From: Asterella californica
Taxonomy: Eukaryota > Streptophyta > Marchantiopsida > Marchantiales > Aytoniaceae
Length of the DNA stretch: 64,000 bases
NCBI GenBank assembly: GCA_036924285.1
Contig: JAYKYS010000001.1
Coordinates: 3,756,501-3,820,500 of the forward strand
Direction of reading: 5' to 3'
The notes beneath the pieces are model-generated. The model saw nothing but the letters and a program-made list of their open reading frames with translations. It ran no database searches and was not told the DNA's origin. The translations under genes were made by a program, and so were the position numbers. Shown piece after piece: positions 53,629-64,000 of the stretch. The stretch's first letter is position 1, and each line of letters begins with the position of its first letter.

Positions 53629-54751
53629 TTGTATACATTGCAGTGTCCTGAAGGAATGGATGTGGAGCAACGTACGGTGTTCATACACAAAGTCGGACCG
53701 TATGAGTTGAAGAGTGGTATTCTGTTCAAGAAGAGGACCTATGATGAACTACGAAGATGCTTGAAGGAGGAAGAAGTAGGAAGAGTAGTGGATGCCATGC
53801 ATTCTGAATCTGCAGGAGGACATTATGTCCTTCGCAACATAGTGAAGAAGATTTCGGATGCAAGATACTGGTGGTCCACCATATACAAAGATGTGCAAGC
53901 GATCATTAAGAGGTGTGACAGTTGCCAGTGAGTAGGTAAGCCTACTCGAACTACTCAGTGATCACTCCATCTTATCTTACCTCTTGCACCATTCTAGAAG
54001 TGGGGAATTGATTTTGTGAGACCTATTCAGCCAGTAACAAAAAAGACACGCAGAAGATACATATTGGTGGCGACAGATTATGCAACCACGTGTGTGGAAG
54101 CTGAAGCAACAAAGAAAGATGATGCGGTGACAGTGACAGCTTTTCTACATAAGAATATCATCACCAGGTTTGGATGTCCATTGGAACTGGTGAGTGATAA
54201 GGGTACACATTTTTTGAACAACACCATAGAGACATTGACAGAGTATTTTCAGATCAAGCATCGAAAGACTACTCCGTATAACCCTAAGACGAATGGACTT
54301 ACTGAGAAAAGCAATGGGTTGCTGTGTAAGATTTTGAACAAAATGATTGTCAACCATGCTTATGACTTGGACACCAAGTTGGATGCGGCGCTGTGGGCAT
54401 TCAGAAATATAGAGAAGATAACAACGCGACAGACGCCGTTCTTCTTAGCTTACGGAATGCATCTCATTATGCCTATTGAATTCGAAACCTACTTACAGGA
54501 TTCTGTCGCAAGATAGATTGTCTGCAGAAGATAGTCAGCTCATCAGACTGCAAAATTTGATGGCACTAGAAGAAAATCGCGAGGCATCTTTGGAGTTAAC
54601 TAAGGACATACAAGAGCGGAAAGAGATATATGATAAGAAGTTGAGGAAAGTGGATGTGAATAAATGCAACCCAGATGCAACCCAGATTATGAGCCAAGCG
54701 CTAGCCTCTTTTTTATTTAACAGCCCTCTAGCCAAGCTAACCCCTTGTTAA
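53629..54751 (+). pseudogene. Element G integrase
   Basis: 53629-53931 holds the zinc-finger region: HSESAGGHYVLRNIVKKISD (H..H) and IIKRCDSCQ (C..C). After a stop (53932) the core continues, with WGIDFVRPIQPVTKKTRRRY (first Asp), YILVATDYATTCVEAEATKK, LELVSDKGTHFLNNTIETLT (second Asp) and TTPYNPKTNGLTEKSNGLL (Glu). It ends RQTPFFLAYGMHLIMPIEFE at 54516. The C-terminal domain is partly present in another frame, 54476-54751. Confidence 0.82.
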
Positions 54752-54807
54752 TAAAAGTTTCTCGACCCTCGATGTCATCTTGATGCAACCCAGATTATGA
54801 GCCAAGC
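54674..54807. repeat. 26 bp direct repeat at the end of element G
   Basis: gatgcaacccagattatgag + ccaagc occurs identically at 54674-54699 and 54782-54807, with a further partial 'aatgcaaccca' just upstream at 54664. It may mark a small duplication at the 3' end of the element. Confidence 0.8.
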
Positions 54808-54889
54808 CACGATTTTTTAGCCTAAGCTACCACTACAAGACCACCCCACAGGACTTACAGCCCTCCCATAGCTATATCAGGTATCTCTC

Positions 54890-55110
54890 AACTCATAATC
54901 TCAGTTGCATGAGGAGACTTAGGTCAGAGAGTCCATGTTTAAGGAAGGTATCAGTCCCCGTCCCTAGATGTGCAAGATGTAGCCACACACCCAACATAGA
55001 CTCCCATCCAGGAGGTCAACATGCTGAGATAAGAAAATGAGCCAAGAGGATTTGATCCAAGGACCTCTTCTTCCTATGTGGACGCCACTTCCATTGAGGT
55101 GGCTCCTCTT
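54890..55110 (-). repeat. Possible SINE-like sequence
   Basis: On the minus strand, 55110-55040 reads like a worn tRNA-type head: gagccacctcaatggaagtgg, then GGATCAAATCC, which fits the pol III B-box consensus GWTCRANNC. A clear A box and target duplications were not found, so this is tentative. Confidence 0.25.
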
Positions 55111-57708
55111 TCCGTTTAATACAATAAAGAGACTTGTACACATACTTACAGAATTCACTTTTATCTTCTTTGCTAGCTTTTTGGGTGCTATTTTCACTAT
55201 ACATCTCTATTTCTAGTGACAAAAGAACCAAAACTATACTACTCAAGAACACGTACTCGTTGATATCATCAGATAATGAATCCGAGTCACCAACAGAAAA
55301 TGACAAAGTTTTCTTTTTTGTCACTTTCTTAAACTAGAAATGATGTAAACATCTATGTGTAACCTTATCCCGCGTAAGTGAAGACATGTTCCTGCTCTAG
55401 TCAAGAAGAGCTTCTACGTGGTATTTTTGTAACTTCTTAGTCGTTCTTTGGAATATAAGCTAGGAGGCAGCTTGTCTAGCTTGGCCCTAGCTTAGCACAT
55501 GCCTAGCTTAACAAGCTCCTGGGCAGCTTCTTCTACAACTACGTACCCAGTGGAAGAAAACTCCTTTTTTCTACCAACTTTCATGGTATAAATCCTCAAC
55601 AGGACAACGTGCTACATGTATAATAGTCTCTTGCGCTTAGACGTCTGTTGTAGCTAATGTTATTAACTCTGGTCTGAAAGTTCTCGTATTTCAAACAAAG
55701 TGATTTAGTAGTTATATTTTGTTAAACATAGTGGTAAGCAAAGAGAATATTTTCTGAAATCTTGTTTTTGTAAAATATAATATTTTATATATTTTTCTGA
55801 AGTTTCAAAACTCTAAAAGGATAAAAAGATAAATTCTGATCTAAAAAATCTATTTTTATACTTAACTAAAAGATATAAACAAATCTATGACTTCTCTTAG
55901 ATCGTTTGACAAATAGATCAAGGTGAACCCTTTGAGTGATAGCCATTTATGCACAAAGCTTGGTTTGAACCTTAGACATCTGCCTTCAGATGTCTAAGGA
56001 GTTCTTTACCACCAAGAACTCATCACAAGTTATTATATAGTAAAGAAACTCGGAAAGAGTTAAAGTTTTTCTTTTGGAATACTGCATATGTCTGCTCTTC
56101 CTTGCTTCCAACCTACACATATTTTCTATCACAAATTCATTCGTGCTAGTTCAGGTTCTTAAGTACTACTTGTATTGACAATACTACAACCTAAAGATAT
56201 TAGAACTCTAATATTTCTTTGCCGCTTATCACACATTTTTCTAAAATACAACTACAACTTATAAATGTACATGTTTCTCACCGTAAACTCTTTTCAATCG
56301 TCTTAACAATCAACGATGCTCAACCCGACGAGTACCACAACATGATACCTTTACATCTTTCAGATCTGAAGTTTTTCCTCTTTTGAGCTACTATCCAGCT
56401 TGCTTAAGACCCCAACTTAAGTCTTAACCTAGGGTGCTGCTATCCAAAGGCCTAGTTGAACCTAAGGGATAGCTGCCTAAAGACCTACTTACATCTAAAA
56501 ACAATGCATTTGAAACTAAGTCTTACAAAACATCTTGCAACACGATAATGTTTACAAGAAAGTTATGTTAAGTAATGAAATTGATTTCATTTAAAAGCTA
56601 ATTTCACAACTTTTCATTGCTATCAAATTCATTAGATCTGAACCAAATTGAATATAGATAGAAATGTTGGAGTTCAAAATTTACTATATCTTTTTAAGGT
56701 TGTTCAAGTAAAACCTCTATGTCCACATAAACTTTTAGACAGTAGCATTGGTAAAGAGTCCCAATCAGGATAGAAATATGTCTCACAAACTTTGTGATGC
56801 TGAAAAGGAACAACACATTTGGTACTATAAAGAGAGAGCAACAGAAGATTAAAGTTGATTGAGTCTTCGAGGGTTTTATAAGAAAATATATTTTTTTAGT
56901 GTTCTCGCAGCTTAGTCTAGGAGAGTTGGTTGAGAATCTCTTTGGTACATGTAGAAAGATTAATTTGACAAATTTTGGATAAGAACTGGATTTAGATTCA
57001 AGGATGAAGGTTTGAAGTTTGCTGTACTTTCATGCTCATCTAAGTGTTTTAATATCTTTTTTACCGAACTTTAGTTTGAAAGGTCATAATCTCATCTATA
57101 AAATTAATCTTGGATGTTCTTGGTACGGTTGGATAGGCTTTCGAGAAGGTTTCTAATGATAATGAATGTGTGAGGAAGACAAGTGGAGATATGATAAGAA
57201 AAACTTTCACATGTATGATTGCAAAGGGTTCTTGTTGACAAAGATGAGTTTCGGAAAGCTTTGACATATCATAGTAGTGCACTAACACATCCTTCTAACG
57301 TCATGTTGATACTGTTGGAAAACTTGTTCAAATAGCATATCGAGCGAAAAAGAAAATCACATAATTACACTTCATCTTGGAAGAATTATGAGCAACCAAA
57401 GCTGAGAGTTCTTAATTAAGAAGGCGAGTAGTGTCAAGCTTCCTCAGAGGTGAGAGTTGGAAACTTAAGAGACATAACTTCATTTAGGTAGCCTGATTTA
57501 GGATGTGTAAGATACGACTGCAGAGCAAATTGTGAGAGCTTGCTAGTGGTATCATCATATCTTGGTTAAAAACAAGTAAGAGAGTTTGGGGATTCAAGCT
57601 CACTTTTGAATCATAATGAAAAAAGCCTGCATTGTCAAGTGTAAATAAACCTAGTTTCTCACCTAATATAGTTATTCACTTTTCCATGGAAGAGGCTACA
57701 ATAACAAC
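55111..57708. other. AT-rich DNA without recognisable genes
   Basis: I see no gene, LTR or conserved motif in this stretch. All ORFs are short and without family features. 55440-55520 repeats the word 'agcttg/tagctt' several times (ctaggaggcagcttgtctagc), low complexity. Confidence 0.5.
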
Positions 57709-57760
57709 ATTAATCTATCACTTAACTCTTCTGACGCGAAGAGTTAGGTGATAAATTAAT
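57709..57760. repeat. Inverted repeat (hairpin), 16 bp core stem
   Basis: 57716-57731 pairs with 57738-57753 with one T-G wobble and a 6 nt loop (tgacgc). ATTAAT on both outer sides extends the symmetry to about 23 bp. It could be a foldback or MITE remnant. Confidence 0.7.
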
Positions 57761-58641
57761 ATGTGGATTAATGTATTTTCTTACTTCAGCAGGCCTTCGC
57801 ACTTGTACCTCCACAAGAGTGTGGTTCTGCACTTCACTTATGGACATTCTACTGACGTCGCAACTGTTCCCAGAATGACTAGCGTTTAATTTTGATTTTT
57901 ATTGAAACTTTGTCTAGAATTTTCATATAACATTTATAATATTTCTAATAATATATAGATAACAAAAGTTCATGAAGTTTATGGAGCATAGTTATTACTT
58001 TGAAGACTTTGGTGAAACAGCGGCTCAAAGCTACGCGATCTACTAAGACACAAATTTCTTGGATAAACTTCGCAGAATAGGATAACGGGGTTTCAATAGT
58101 GCGGTCTGCAACTTTGATATATGAAGATTCAACAACCATGAGAAAGGGTTAAAGAAGTAGTAATTATAAGAAGTAATCTATATTAGGTTAAAATATTAAA
58201 GGGTTAAAGAAAAGAAACTGTTCCTTATTTTATGATGAAGAAATAAAATTAATCCCCGAATGTAAGAAAGGGGAACGTCAGAAGTCACTAACGTAGACTT
58301 ACCCTTCATGCTACAAGCTGTGGCACATGGGAAGGGTTTGCATGTCGATGTCGCCGCTTGATGTATGAGTTTCACCTTTGATTGAGACCCCGACAGAGCT
58401 GAGCTGAAACAGGACAAGCTAATGTCCAAAGCTCACACTCCTACCAAGCCTCTTGCTTCTTTCACCAGTACCAACCAATAGTTCCCATCTGGGTTTAGGT
58501 ACTAGTTACAGAAGGGGAAAACCCATCCCAGATCTGTCCCCCTAAAATAAAGCCATGGAAGGACACCACTCCTGTGCTGAATTAGCATCTATTTCGGATC
58601 CGAGAAGAGGATGTTGTAATATCTAGGACGACACCGTAGGG
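57761..58641. other. Intergenic, no gene recognised
   Basis: No feature supported. Short minus-strand ORFs (57945-58139, 58196-58429) show no family features. Confidence 0.45.
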
Positions 58642-58651
58642 ATGTCGACAC
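58642..58651. promoter_or_regulatory. Zinc-deficiency response element (ZDRE) in the ZIP promoter
   Basis: ATGTCGACAC matches all ten positions of RTGTCGACAY, the palindrome bound by plant group-F bZIP factors (bZIP19/23 in Arabidopsis), which switch on ZIP transporter genes when zinc is low. It lies 239 bp upstream of the ZIP start codon. Only one other perfect match was noticed in the window, inside the same gene (59832). Confidence 0.8.
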
Positions 58652-58678
58652 CACCTTCCATAGAGGAGGTGGTGTCGA
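58645..58678. repeat. Perfect 12 bp inverted repeat overlapping the ZDRE
   Basis: TCGACACCACCT (58645-58656) and AGGTGGTGTCGA (58667-58678) with a 10 nt spacer. The right arm supplies a second GTGTCGA half-site, and a CGACAC half-site lies just upstream at 58629. Confidence 0.85.
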
Positions 58679-58889
58679 TTTGGGGGCAAAGGGACGGGAA
58701 GTGGCCCTTGCCTTAGAACGCGAGGCACTAAGCGGATTAACAAAGCCTCAGCTGCTGGAGACCGGAGACTGCAGAATACAAGTTAGCCACTAGCTTGGAA
58801 GAATATATACTAGTGATTGTGGAACTAAAGCCTTGCAGTCGATGGCTTTACTCTGACTGTCACTGGTGAGAACTTGAGCTTGAGGAAAC

Positions 58890-60481
58890 ATGGGTGAATG
58901 CGGAGAAGCTGATTTCAGTGGAATTCACAAGGATGAAGCGTTGCGCCTGAAGGGAGGAGCGATTGTGGCAATTCTGTGCGCCAGTGCTCTGGGAGTTGCA
59001 ATTCCTATCGTTGGAAAGAACTTGAAGTATCTTCAAGCTGATGGCAGACCTTTCCTGGTCGCCAAGGCGTTTGCCGCTGGAGTTATTTTGTCCACTGGAT
59101 TTGTGCATGTTTTGGGGGACGCATCCGAGCGACTGGCTTCCGAGTGCTTACGCGAAATGCCTTGGCATAAGTTCCCTTGGACTGGATTCGTCGCTATGAT
59201 GGCCGTCTTCCTCACTCTGCTGGTGGATGCTCTGGGTACCGAATACTACGAGAGAAAGAACGGTGTCTTGTTCGTCCATGCGCACGGCCATGTTCCTCAT
59301 GAATCCGCCTCGGCACGCGTTGCCGTGGACAGCAAGGTCTCTGATGAGGAGAACGCCCTCCAGTTCGCTCGGAGCGAGAAAGAAACTGCACAGCTGAGAC
59401 GTGTCGTCATTTCGCAGGTAAGCATCGCGTCCTTCAGTGTCATACGGTGTTACAGTAGTACACTAATTAGTTGCGGGGTGGCGGTGGATCTTTCCAATTC
59501 AGCGAAAGTCGGTTCAGATAATTCTCACCATCTTCATATCATGATTCAACCGCTTCCAAAGGTTAACAGAAAACTCAACAGTTCGCTGCTGCGATTCCTC
59601 GCTGAATTCTCTAGCTCCTCCATGGTTTTCGAACAGGTTCTGGAGTTGGGAATTATTGCACACTCTGTGATAATCGGAATGTCTCTGGGAGTTTCTGACT
59701 CGCCCAGCACCATCAAACCGCTGTTTGCCGCTCTCGTCTTCCATCAGTTCTTCGAAGGCATTGCACTCGGTGGCTGCATTGCTCAGGTACGTCTTGGATT
59801 TGATGCTCGTTGACGAATCTAGATTCCGATAGTGTCGACACAATATCAACATAGTGAGTGATGAGTCAGGTGCAGTGAATAGTGGGACGGACCACACAGC
59901 CTTGAGACGAAGGCCATGTGGGCCCGGGTTTAAAGACAATATCGAAGTCATGCGTAATGTGTGCTGTATATTTCCAGTGGAATATATGTATATATATATC
60001 TACATATCTACCTATATATATATATATAGGTAGATAGTTACTTACGTCGAACGAGTCTTCTGGTTTTGTACGAGGCTTTTGTCAGTGTTACTGTTGGCCC
60101 TGTATGTATTCTGGACTTGGACTTTTGAGGTTCTGATGCAGGAGATTCCTCGTGTGTGTTTAATCTTCTCTGCAGGCTGGCTACAGGAAAGTGGCATCTT
60201 TTCTCATGGCATTCTTCTTCGCTGCGACCACACCGTTTGGAATAGCTTTGGGCATCGGGATTGCTTCGAGTTACCAGGAGAACAGCCAAAGTTCTCTCAT
60301 CGTCCAGGGCCTGTTCGACGCTGTGTCAGCCGGAATTCTCATCTACATGGCTCTAGTGGATTTGATAGCGAACGAATTTCTCGGAAACCGCTTGAAGGGT
60401 GACCGCTCGCTACAAGCAATGTGCTACATCAGCCTGTTCGCTGGGGCACTCGCCATGTCCGCTCTGGCCATCTGGGCTTGA
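58890..60481 (+). CDS. ZIP family zinc/iron transporter, three exons
   Basis: A plant ZIP/IRT-type divalent-metal transporter, 327 aa after splicing: exon 1 58890-59417, exon 2 59637-59786, exon 3 60176-60481, with GT-AG introns of 219 and 389 bp in phase 0. Predicted membrane segments lie at about residues 22-42, 56-76 and 96-115, then a cytosolic loop with a His-rich motif (VHAHGHVPH, 129-137). Five more segments follow. TM4 carries the signature HSVIIGMSLG (His185) and TM5 HQFFEG (His212, Glu216), the metal-binding residues of the family. The end SLFAGALAMSALAIWA is typical. Length is normal for plant ZIPs (about 320-370). Membrane (plasma or organellar) cannot be told from sequence. Two perfect ZDREs (58642, 59832) suggest induction by zinc deficiency. 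The ATG at 58890 gives the usual short N-terminus before TM1. Confidence 0.93.
59832..59841. promoter_or_regulatory. Second perfect ZDRE, in ZIP intron 2
   Basis: GTGTCGACAC fits RTGTCGACAY exactly, 46 nt into intron 2 of the ZIP gene. Two perfect copies within 1.2 kb of one zinc transporter gene are unlikely by chance (about 0.25 expected in the whole 64 kb at equal base use). Confidence 0.6.
60006..60035. repeat. Perfect 30 bp AT-rich palindrome in ZIP intron 2
   Basis: The half 60006-60020 (atctacctatatata) is the exact reverse complement of 60021-60035. It lies within a longer TA-repeat tract and could form a hairpin in the pre-mRNA about 140 nt before the 3' splice site. Confidence 0.85.
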
Positions 60482-60977
60482 ACGAAGAAAATAATCAACG
60501 GATACTCTCCCGCGGGCCAGCTATTATGAGGAGGGATTCAGTTACGAAGAGATGTTGAAATCATTCCAGAGAAGGTGAAGTGTGCCGGTCGTGCTTTCTG
60601 AAACAGGTCCGAGGCAGAAGAAAAATGACGATATTGTGCAACGACAGGAAAAGGCAGAATATATAAGTTTCGAGGACGACTATCGACAACACAAAAGACT
60701 TCGAACTCCTTCCTTCATGTTCACCCTTCCACTGTGACATCGCTTCATCGCTAGGCAGAACTCATCCCAGTGGCCGTCTGGTATGACATAACGGTAACGA
60801 GACGAGACGTTCAGCCTGCTCCAGCAATCGACTGGCTTTGAAGTGGATGACTATCGACTGTTTTGTTTGGGAGTTCTTATGTAGTACGAACCAGCCGACA
60901 ATTCGCCTGTCGAATGTCACCAGTGTAAAACATAGAATTTAGATGTTTCTTCGGTGATTACAGGTCATCGGACACTC

Positions 60978-60983
60978 AATAAA
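60978..60983 (+). promoter_or_regulatory. Candidate poly(A) signal of the ZIP gene
   Basis: AATAAA about 500 nt after the ZIP stop codon, the first canonical hexamer downstream. Plant signals are degenerate, so the true site may be nearer. Confidence 0.35.
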
Positions 60984-62696
60984 CTATCAGAGTCCCTAGC
61001 TTTGCAACAATGTTCATACTGTATAATCAACAGTGATCCTTGTGGTGAGGCTGACACTTACTGTCTCCCCTGTTGATGACATAATAAGGCTCTTGTAATT
61101 CACGCGAAAAGAAGGGATAACAGTGATCAAACTGTAAGTCTTAGAATGTATGAATTCCGACTCCGACTAGTACTGAATCATGAGTTGGTGTGTCTCTCTT
61201 AGCTTTCGCTTCAAACTTTAACGGGCAGTGTCAGGTTATTTGAGTTAACTATCACATGAAACTGGATCATCAAAATCTCGTTGATCATCGATCCTTACCT
61301 CGCTGATATTCTACCTGGCACAAGGTTCTATCCCTGGTGCGTGTAGACTCAGCTGGAAATTTTTCTTGTGCAATGTAGATCCTCAGCAGTATAATAGGTA
61401 CTAGTGTGATAGTTATCGTGCCTCCATGCGTCAGTTGACGGGTGGTCTCTGAGCAAATGGTTTCACTTAGGACTTGCAATTGGAAAACGATGGATAAAAG
61501 TCTGATGTACATTTTCTACTGAATGTACCTATATATCGCGGTTCGGGAACTGCTCGCTGTGGATCAGTTACTGTGCCAGTGTTCGTACCACTGTTCTCTT
61601 TTCTCGCCATGACAACGTTGGTTGCAAAGCACGATCTAGCACTGTAATAGAGTGAGACTCACATTATGGTGCTTTGGGCAGGTGCAGATGATGACATGCG
61701 CACTCAAGTAAGTAAATCTGAAATGTCACGACACTACTTATTACGAGAGGGAGACTCTAGATCTTCGAGCTCGACTGAAACCGATTCGTCGAACTCTTTC
61801 GTACCGGGCGTGTCTTAGATGGTACAGTAAGTAATCTGATATATCACTCGAAGTTTTTTTACTGTCCTCAGTTACCCGTCAGCTGCCTCACTTACCCACA
61901 CGCCGTCTGTTTTAGGCGAAAGATGCATATTTTCAACCGGATTAAGTTCCCTAACCTCACGCCTATGCATACAGGCCAGTTTGGTTACATCCTAGCCTAC
62001 ATCGGCTTGGAAAATCGTGGTGGTTGATTCCCTAGCTTCTCGAATATTATCCAGAAATAACGAAGAGGAAGCTAGGAATTCCTCGATGAAGATCATGATC
62101 AATAATTGCAATGATCTATCCCCATGACGATGCATTTGGAGAGATTACCGAGACCTTTCGGCCTAGGTTATAAACTCGTTGAGTCCATCGGTGTAGCTCA
62201 CGTGCGGCCCAGAACATCTAAGGGCATCACAGACCTGTTATTGCCTCAAACTTCAGCCGACAGTCCCTCTAAGAAGCTGGCCGCCAGGAGAAAATAAACC
62301 CCCGCGTAGCGTAGTTAGCAGGCTGAGGTGTCGTTCGTTGACGAAATTAACCAGACAAATCAATCCACCAACTAAGAACGGGCATGCACCACCACCCATA
62401 GAATCAAGAAAGAGCTCTCAATCTTCAAACTGCAGCGCAGTTCGGTTATCGAACTACAATCATCATCACGGATGTTTTCCATGAGGTATCTATCATCGCG
62501 CGATCGGATTCCATGATGAAGCATCGGAGTCTCCTTTCTCTGCATTTTAACTTCGTCCTGGAGTTTGTCTTATGCAGCTATGCTCTAACTCCGGGTCTGG
62601 TCGATCAGCAAAACCATGCAGCTTTTGCATGTCAGGTTTAATCTGGTCTAGAGCGTCCCGCAAGTTTAGTTTCTCGCAATCCTCGAGTGATACACA

Positions 62697-63000
62697 GGTC
62701 CACTTCAAACATCAGAAGGAATTTCTTGCTTTGGCATTAATTATTGAGAGATACACAGGTATGAGGATCGATCGGATGAGGTAGGTTTGCTTGGATCTCT
62801 AGATCCAGAAGATTTGAGGCAGACTTTAAGACCAGAGACGTAAGTCCATCATTACCAACACTCTACACAAGTTGGCATGATATTTAGATTAGTAGAAACT
62901 CCGTAGCGAGCTAAAAATATAAAAGGCTTAGCCCTTACTCCTCCACAAGGTCCACCTCAAACATCAGCAGGAATTTCTTGCTTTGGCATTAAATTATTGA
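62697..63000. repeat. Direct repeat pair, ~51 bp
   Basis: 62697-62747 and 62949-63000 share ggtccac(t/c)tcaaacatcag, aggaatttcttgctttggca and ttattga with three differences, 252 bp apart. A small segmental duplication. Confidence 0.85.
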
Positions 63001-63220
63001 TTATCTTCAGCACGACAGAGACAAGTGCAGTGACTAGTTCTCTCGGCCTCAAACGCTATCTACTAGTGATCCAGACAAAAATATGCTTCAAAGTCTCTTC
63101 GCAATTTTCCTCCCAGATCTCCTTCCCTCGGTCGTAAAACCCTTTTAAAACGCTGTAGGTCCTACCTGACAGAATTGCGCGCGACTCGACCCGTATTACA
63201 TCGCATTTCAGTAGTAAAAC

Positions 63221-63808
63221 GCGACGCAATGAATAGCAAACGGATGGAAAGACCCCTTTCATTTCTAGGGTGATTGGAAATGAAAAAAAAGTATACAGCA
63301 AGAAACAGGACGATCTCGAGTGCAATTTCACCACACTTCACGTTCGTCAGCTTCATCAAGTACAAGTTCAAGATGACGAATCATCATACCTTCCGACGGT
63401 TCCGGCTCCAACCATCAAAATAGAGTTGCGCGTTCCCGCCGGGCCCACGCGTGTAATGGAAGCCTCAGTTTTGAACCTGCAGCGATCATGATCATCCCTT
63501 GTGACAGGATTGGCTCAGCTTCTTCTTTGGCGGAAGACCGCATTGTCGTGCGGGTCTTGAGCGCCCAAGTGAAGGATGTCGTCATAGCTACTACAGTAAG
63601 GGTCAAGGACAATGTAGTAATAACACAGTACTCCAAGCACAGTAGTAGGGTCTTACTGCGCGTTACAGATTTTGTGAAGAACTCATGATACGAACACCAG
63701 AGAAGCGACTGCGTAAGCTTTAGCTTCAACCTCATGACGTGGGCCGCTACACCTACGCACCGTCACAGTAGAATCGTCGCGACACAATGAAACGGATGGA
63801 AAGACCCC
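63221..63808. repeat. Direct repeat pair around acggatggaaagacccc
   Basis: 63221-63256 and 63779-63808 share gcgac(g/a)caatga and aacggatggaaagacccc. The first copy has a 6 nt insertion. Origin unknown. Confidence 0.75.
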
Positions 63809-64000
63809 ATCAACCTTAACAAGGGAAAGAAGGAACCGAAGCGCAAATCAACTAACGCACCGAAGGAAATAACACTTGGGTTAAGCCCCTCTATCAGTAG
63901 CTCTAAGGACTTCAATCGTCCTTATAATGTCATACACGGGTAAGTCAAAACTCTTGCATACAACAAGTGCGCAGGAAGTAGCATCACCTATTGCAATTGT

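Larger units (their letters stand above)
50199..54751 (+). mobile_element. Element G: degenerate Ty3/gypsy element of a second lineage
   Basis: Order on the plus strand: gag with two knuckles (50250-50660), spacer (50705-51190), protease (51184-51810), RT (52212-52936), RNase H (52937-53538), integrase (53629-54751). The motifs are those of ordinary plant gypsy elements (IDSGSSVNII, MPFGLCNAPATFQ, FIDDF, HPIYYASRQLS, ADYMSRL) and differ clearly from B, C and E. No LTRs are visible. The 5' side is cut by element D. Stops and frameshifts are frequent. Confidence 0.88.
60984..64000. other. Intergenic region, no gene recognised
   Basis: No ORF here shows family features and no LTR or element motif was recognised. 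Two direct-repeat pairs are listed separately. Confidence 0.5.

Noticed and set aside
58890..59813. A single-exon 307-aa ZIP protein
   Set aside because: The ORF reads through a 219 bp intron by chance and runs into intron 2, losing TM6-TM8. The three-exon model restores a normal ZIP.
1..64000. CRISPR arrays, bacterial operons, riboswitches, rRNA or tRNA genes
   Set aside because: No spaced identical short repeats, no Shine-Dalgarno-led gene strings and no complete cloverleaf sequence were seen. The window is eukaryotic.

Overview
The window looks like nuclear DNA of a land plant, most likely a bryophyte (a liverwort such as Marchantia fits, but this is inference). The reasons are one clear plant-type gene with GT-AG introns (a ZIP metal transporter at 58890-60481), long stretches of nested LTR retrotransposons, and no bacterial gene organisation. 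About two thirds of the window is mobile-element DNA. No rRNA, CRISPR array or convincing tRNA gene was seen.

Layout. (1) 1-7120: an unclassified element-like region A. It has a 711-codon open ORF (784-2919), a pair of short in-frame ORFs (3098-3550) and an extreme excess of the hexamer GAAGAC/GTCTTC. (2) 7204-17096: element B, a Ty3/gypsy-type LTR element on the minus strand, with both LTRs, PBS, PPT, gag, protease, RT, RNase H and integrase, broken by several stop codons. (3) 17097-22530: a low-GC unassigned stretch, then a second copy of the short-ORF pair (21276-21701). (4) 22535-43125: a rearranged block of two close relatives, element C (minus, 22956-31456) and element E (plus, 38082-43125). 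Between them lie a degraded copy of the region-A ORF (31457-32782), a solo LTR nested in an older LTR (32783-35277), an unrecognised broken gene (35284-36108) and a third, decayed short-ORF pair (36651-37073). (5) 43130-50194: element D, flanked by two 2.3 kb LTRs of the B family but carrying only gag-like sequence. (6) 50199-54751: element G, a different and more conventional plant gypsy lineage, degenerate and without visible LTRs. (7) 54752-58640: AT-rich DNA without recognisable genes. (8) 58641-60983: the ZIP gene with its promoter and 3' end. (9) 60984-64000: no gene recognised.

How the parts relate. B, C, E and D share one lineage: similar gag, the same CCHC knuckle pattern, the same unusual Asp-His-Gly protease motif where it is present, and the same PBS in B and C. 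Their pol proteins resemble the gypsy elements I associate with fungi more than the usual plant lineages. D has kept LTRs and gag and could only move with enzymes from a relative. Most stops inside B, C and E are TGG to TGA/TAG changes, as expected from deamination of methylated cytosine in silenced elements.

The strongest leads are: the short-ORF pair present three times, whose two halves are themselves paralogous (possible undescribed family); two perfect zinc-deficiency response elements at the ZIP gene; the GAAGAC enrichment of region A; and two element breakpoints 15 kb apart that fall at the same point of one ancestral element. Identity, copy-number and homology statements come from reading by eye, not from computed alignments or database searches.
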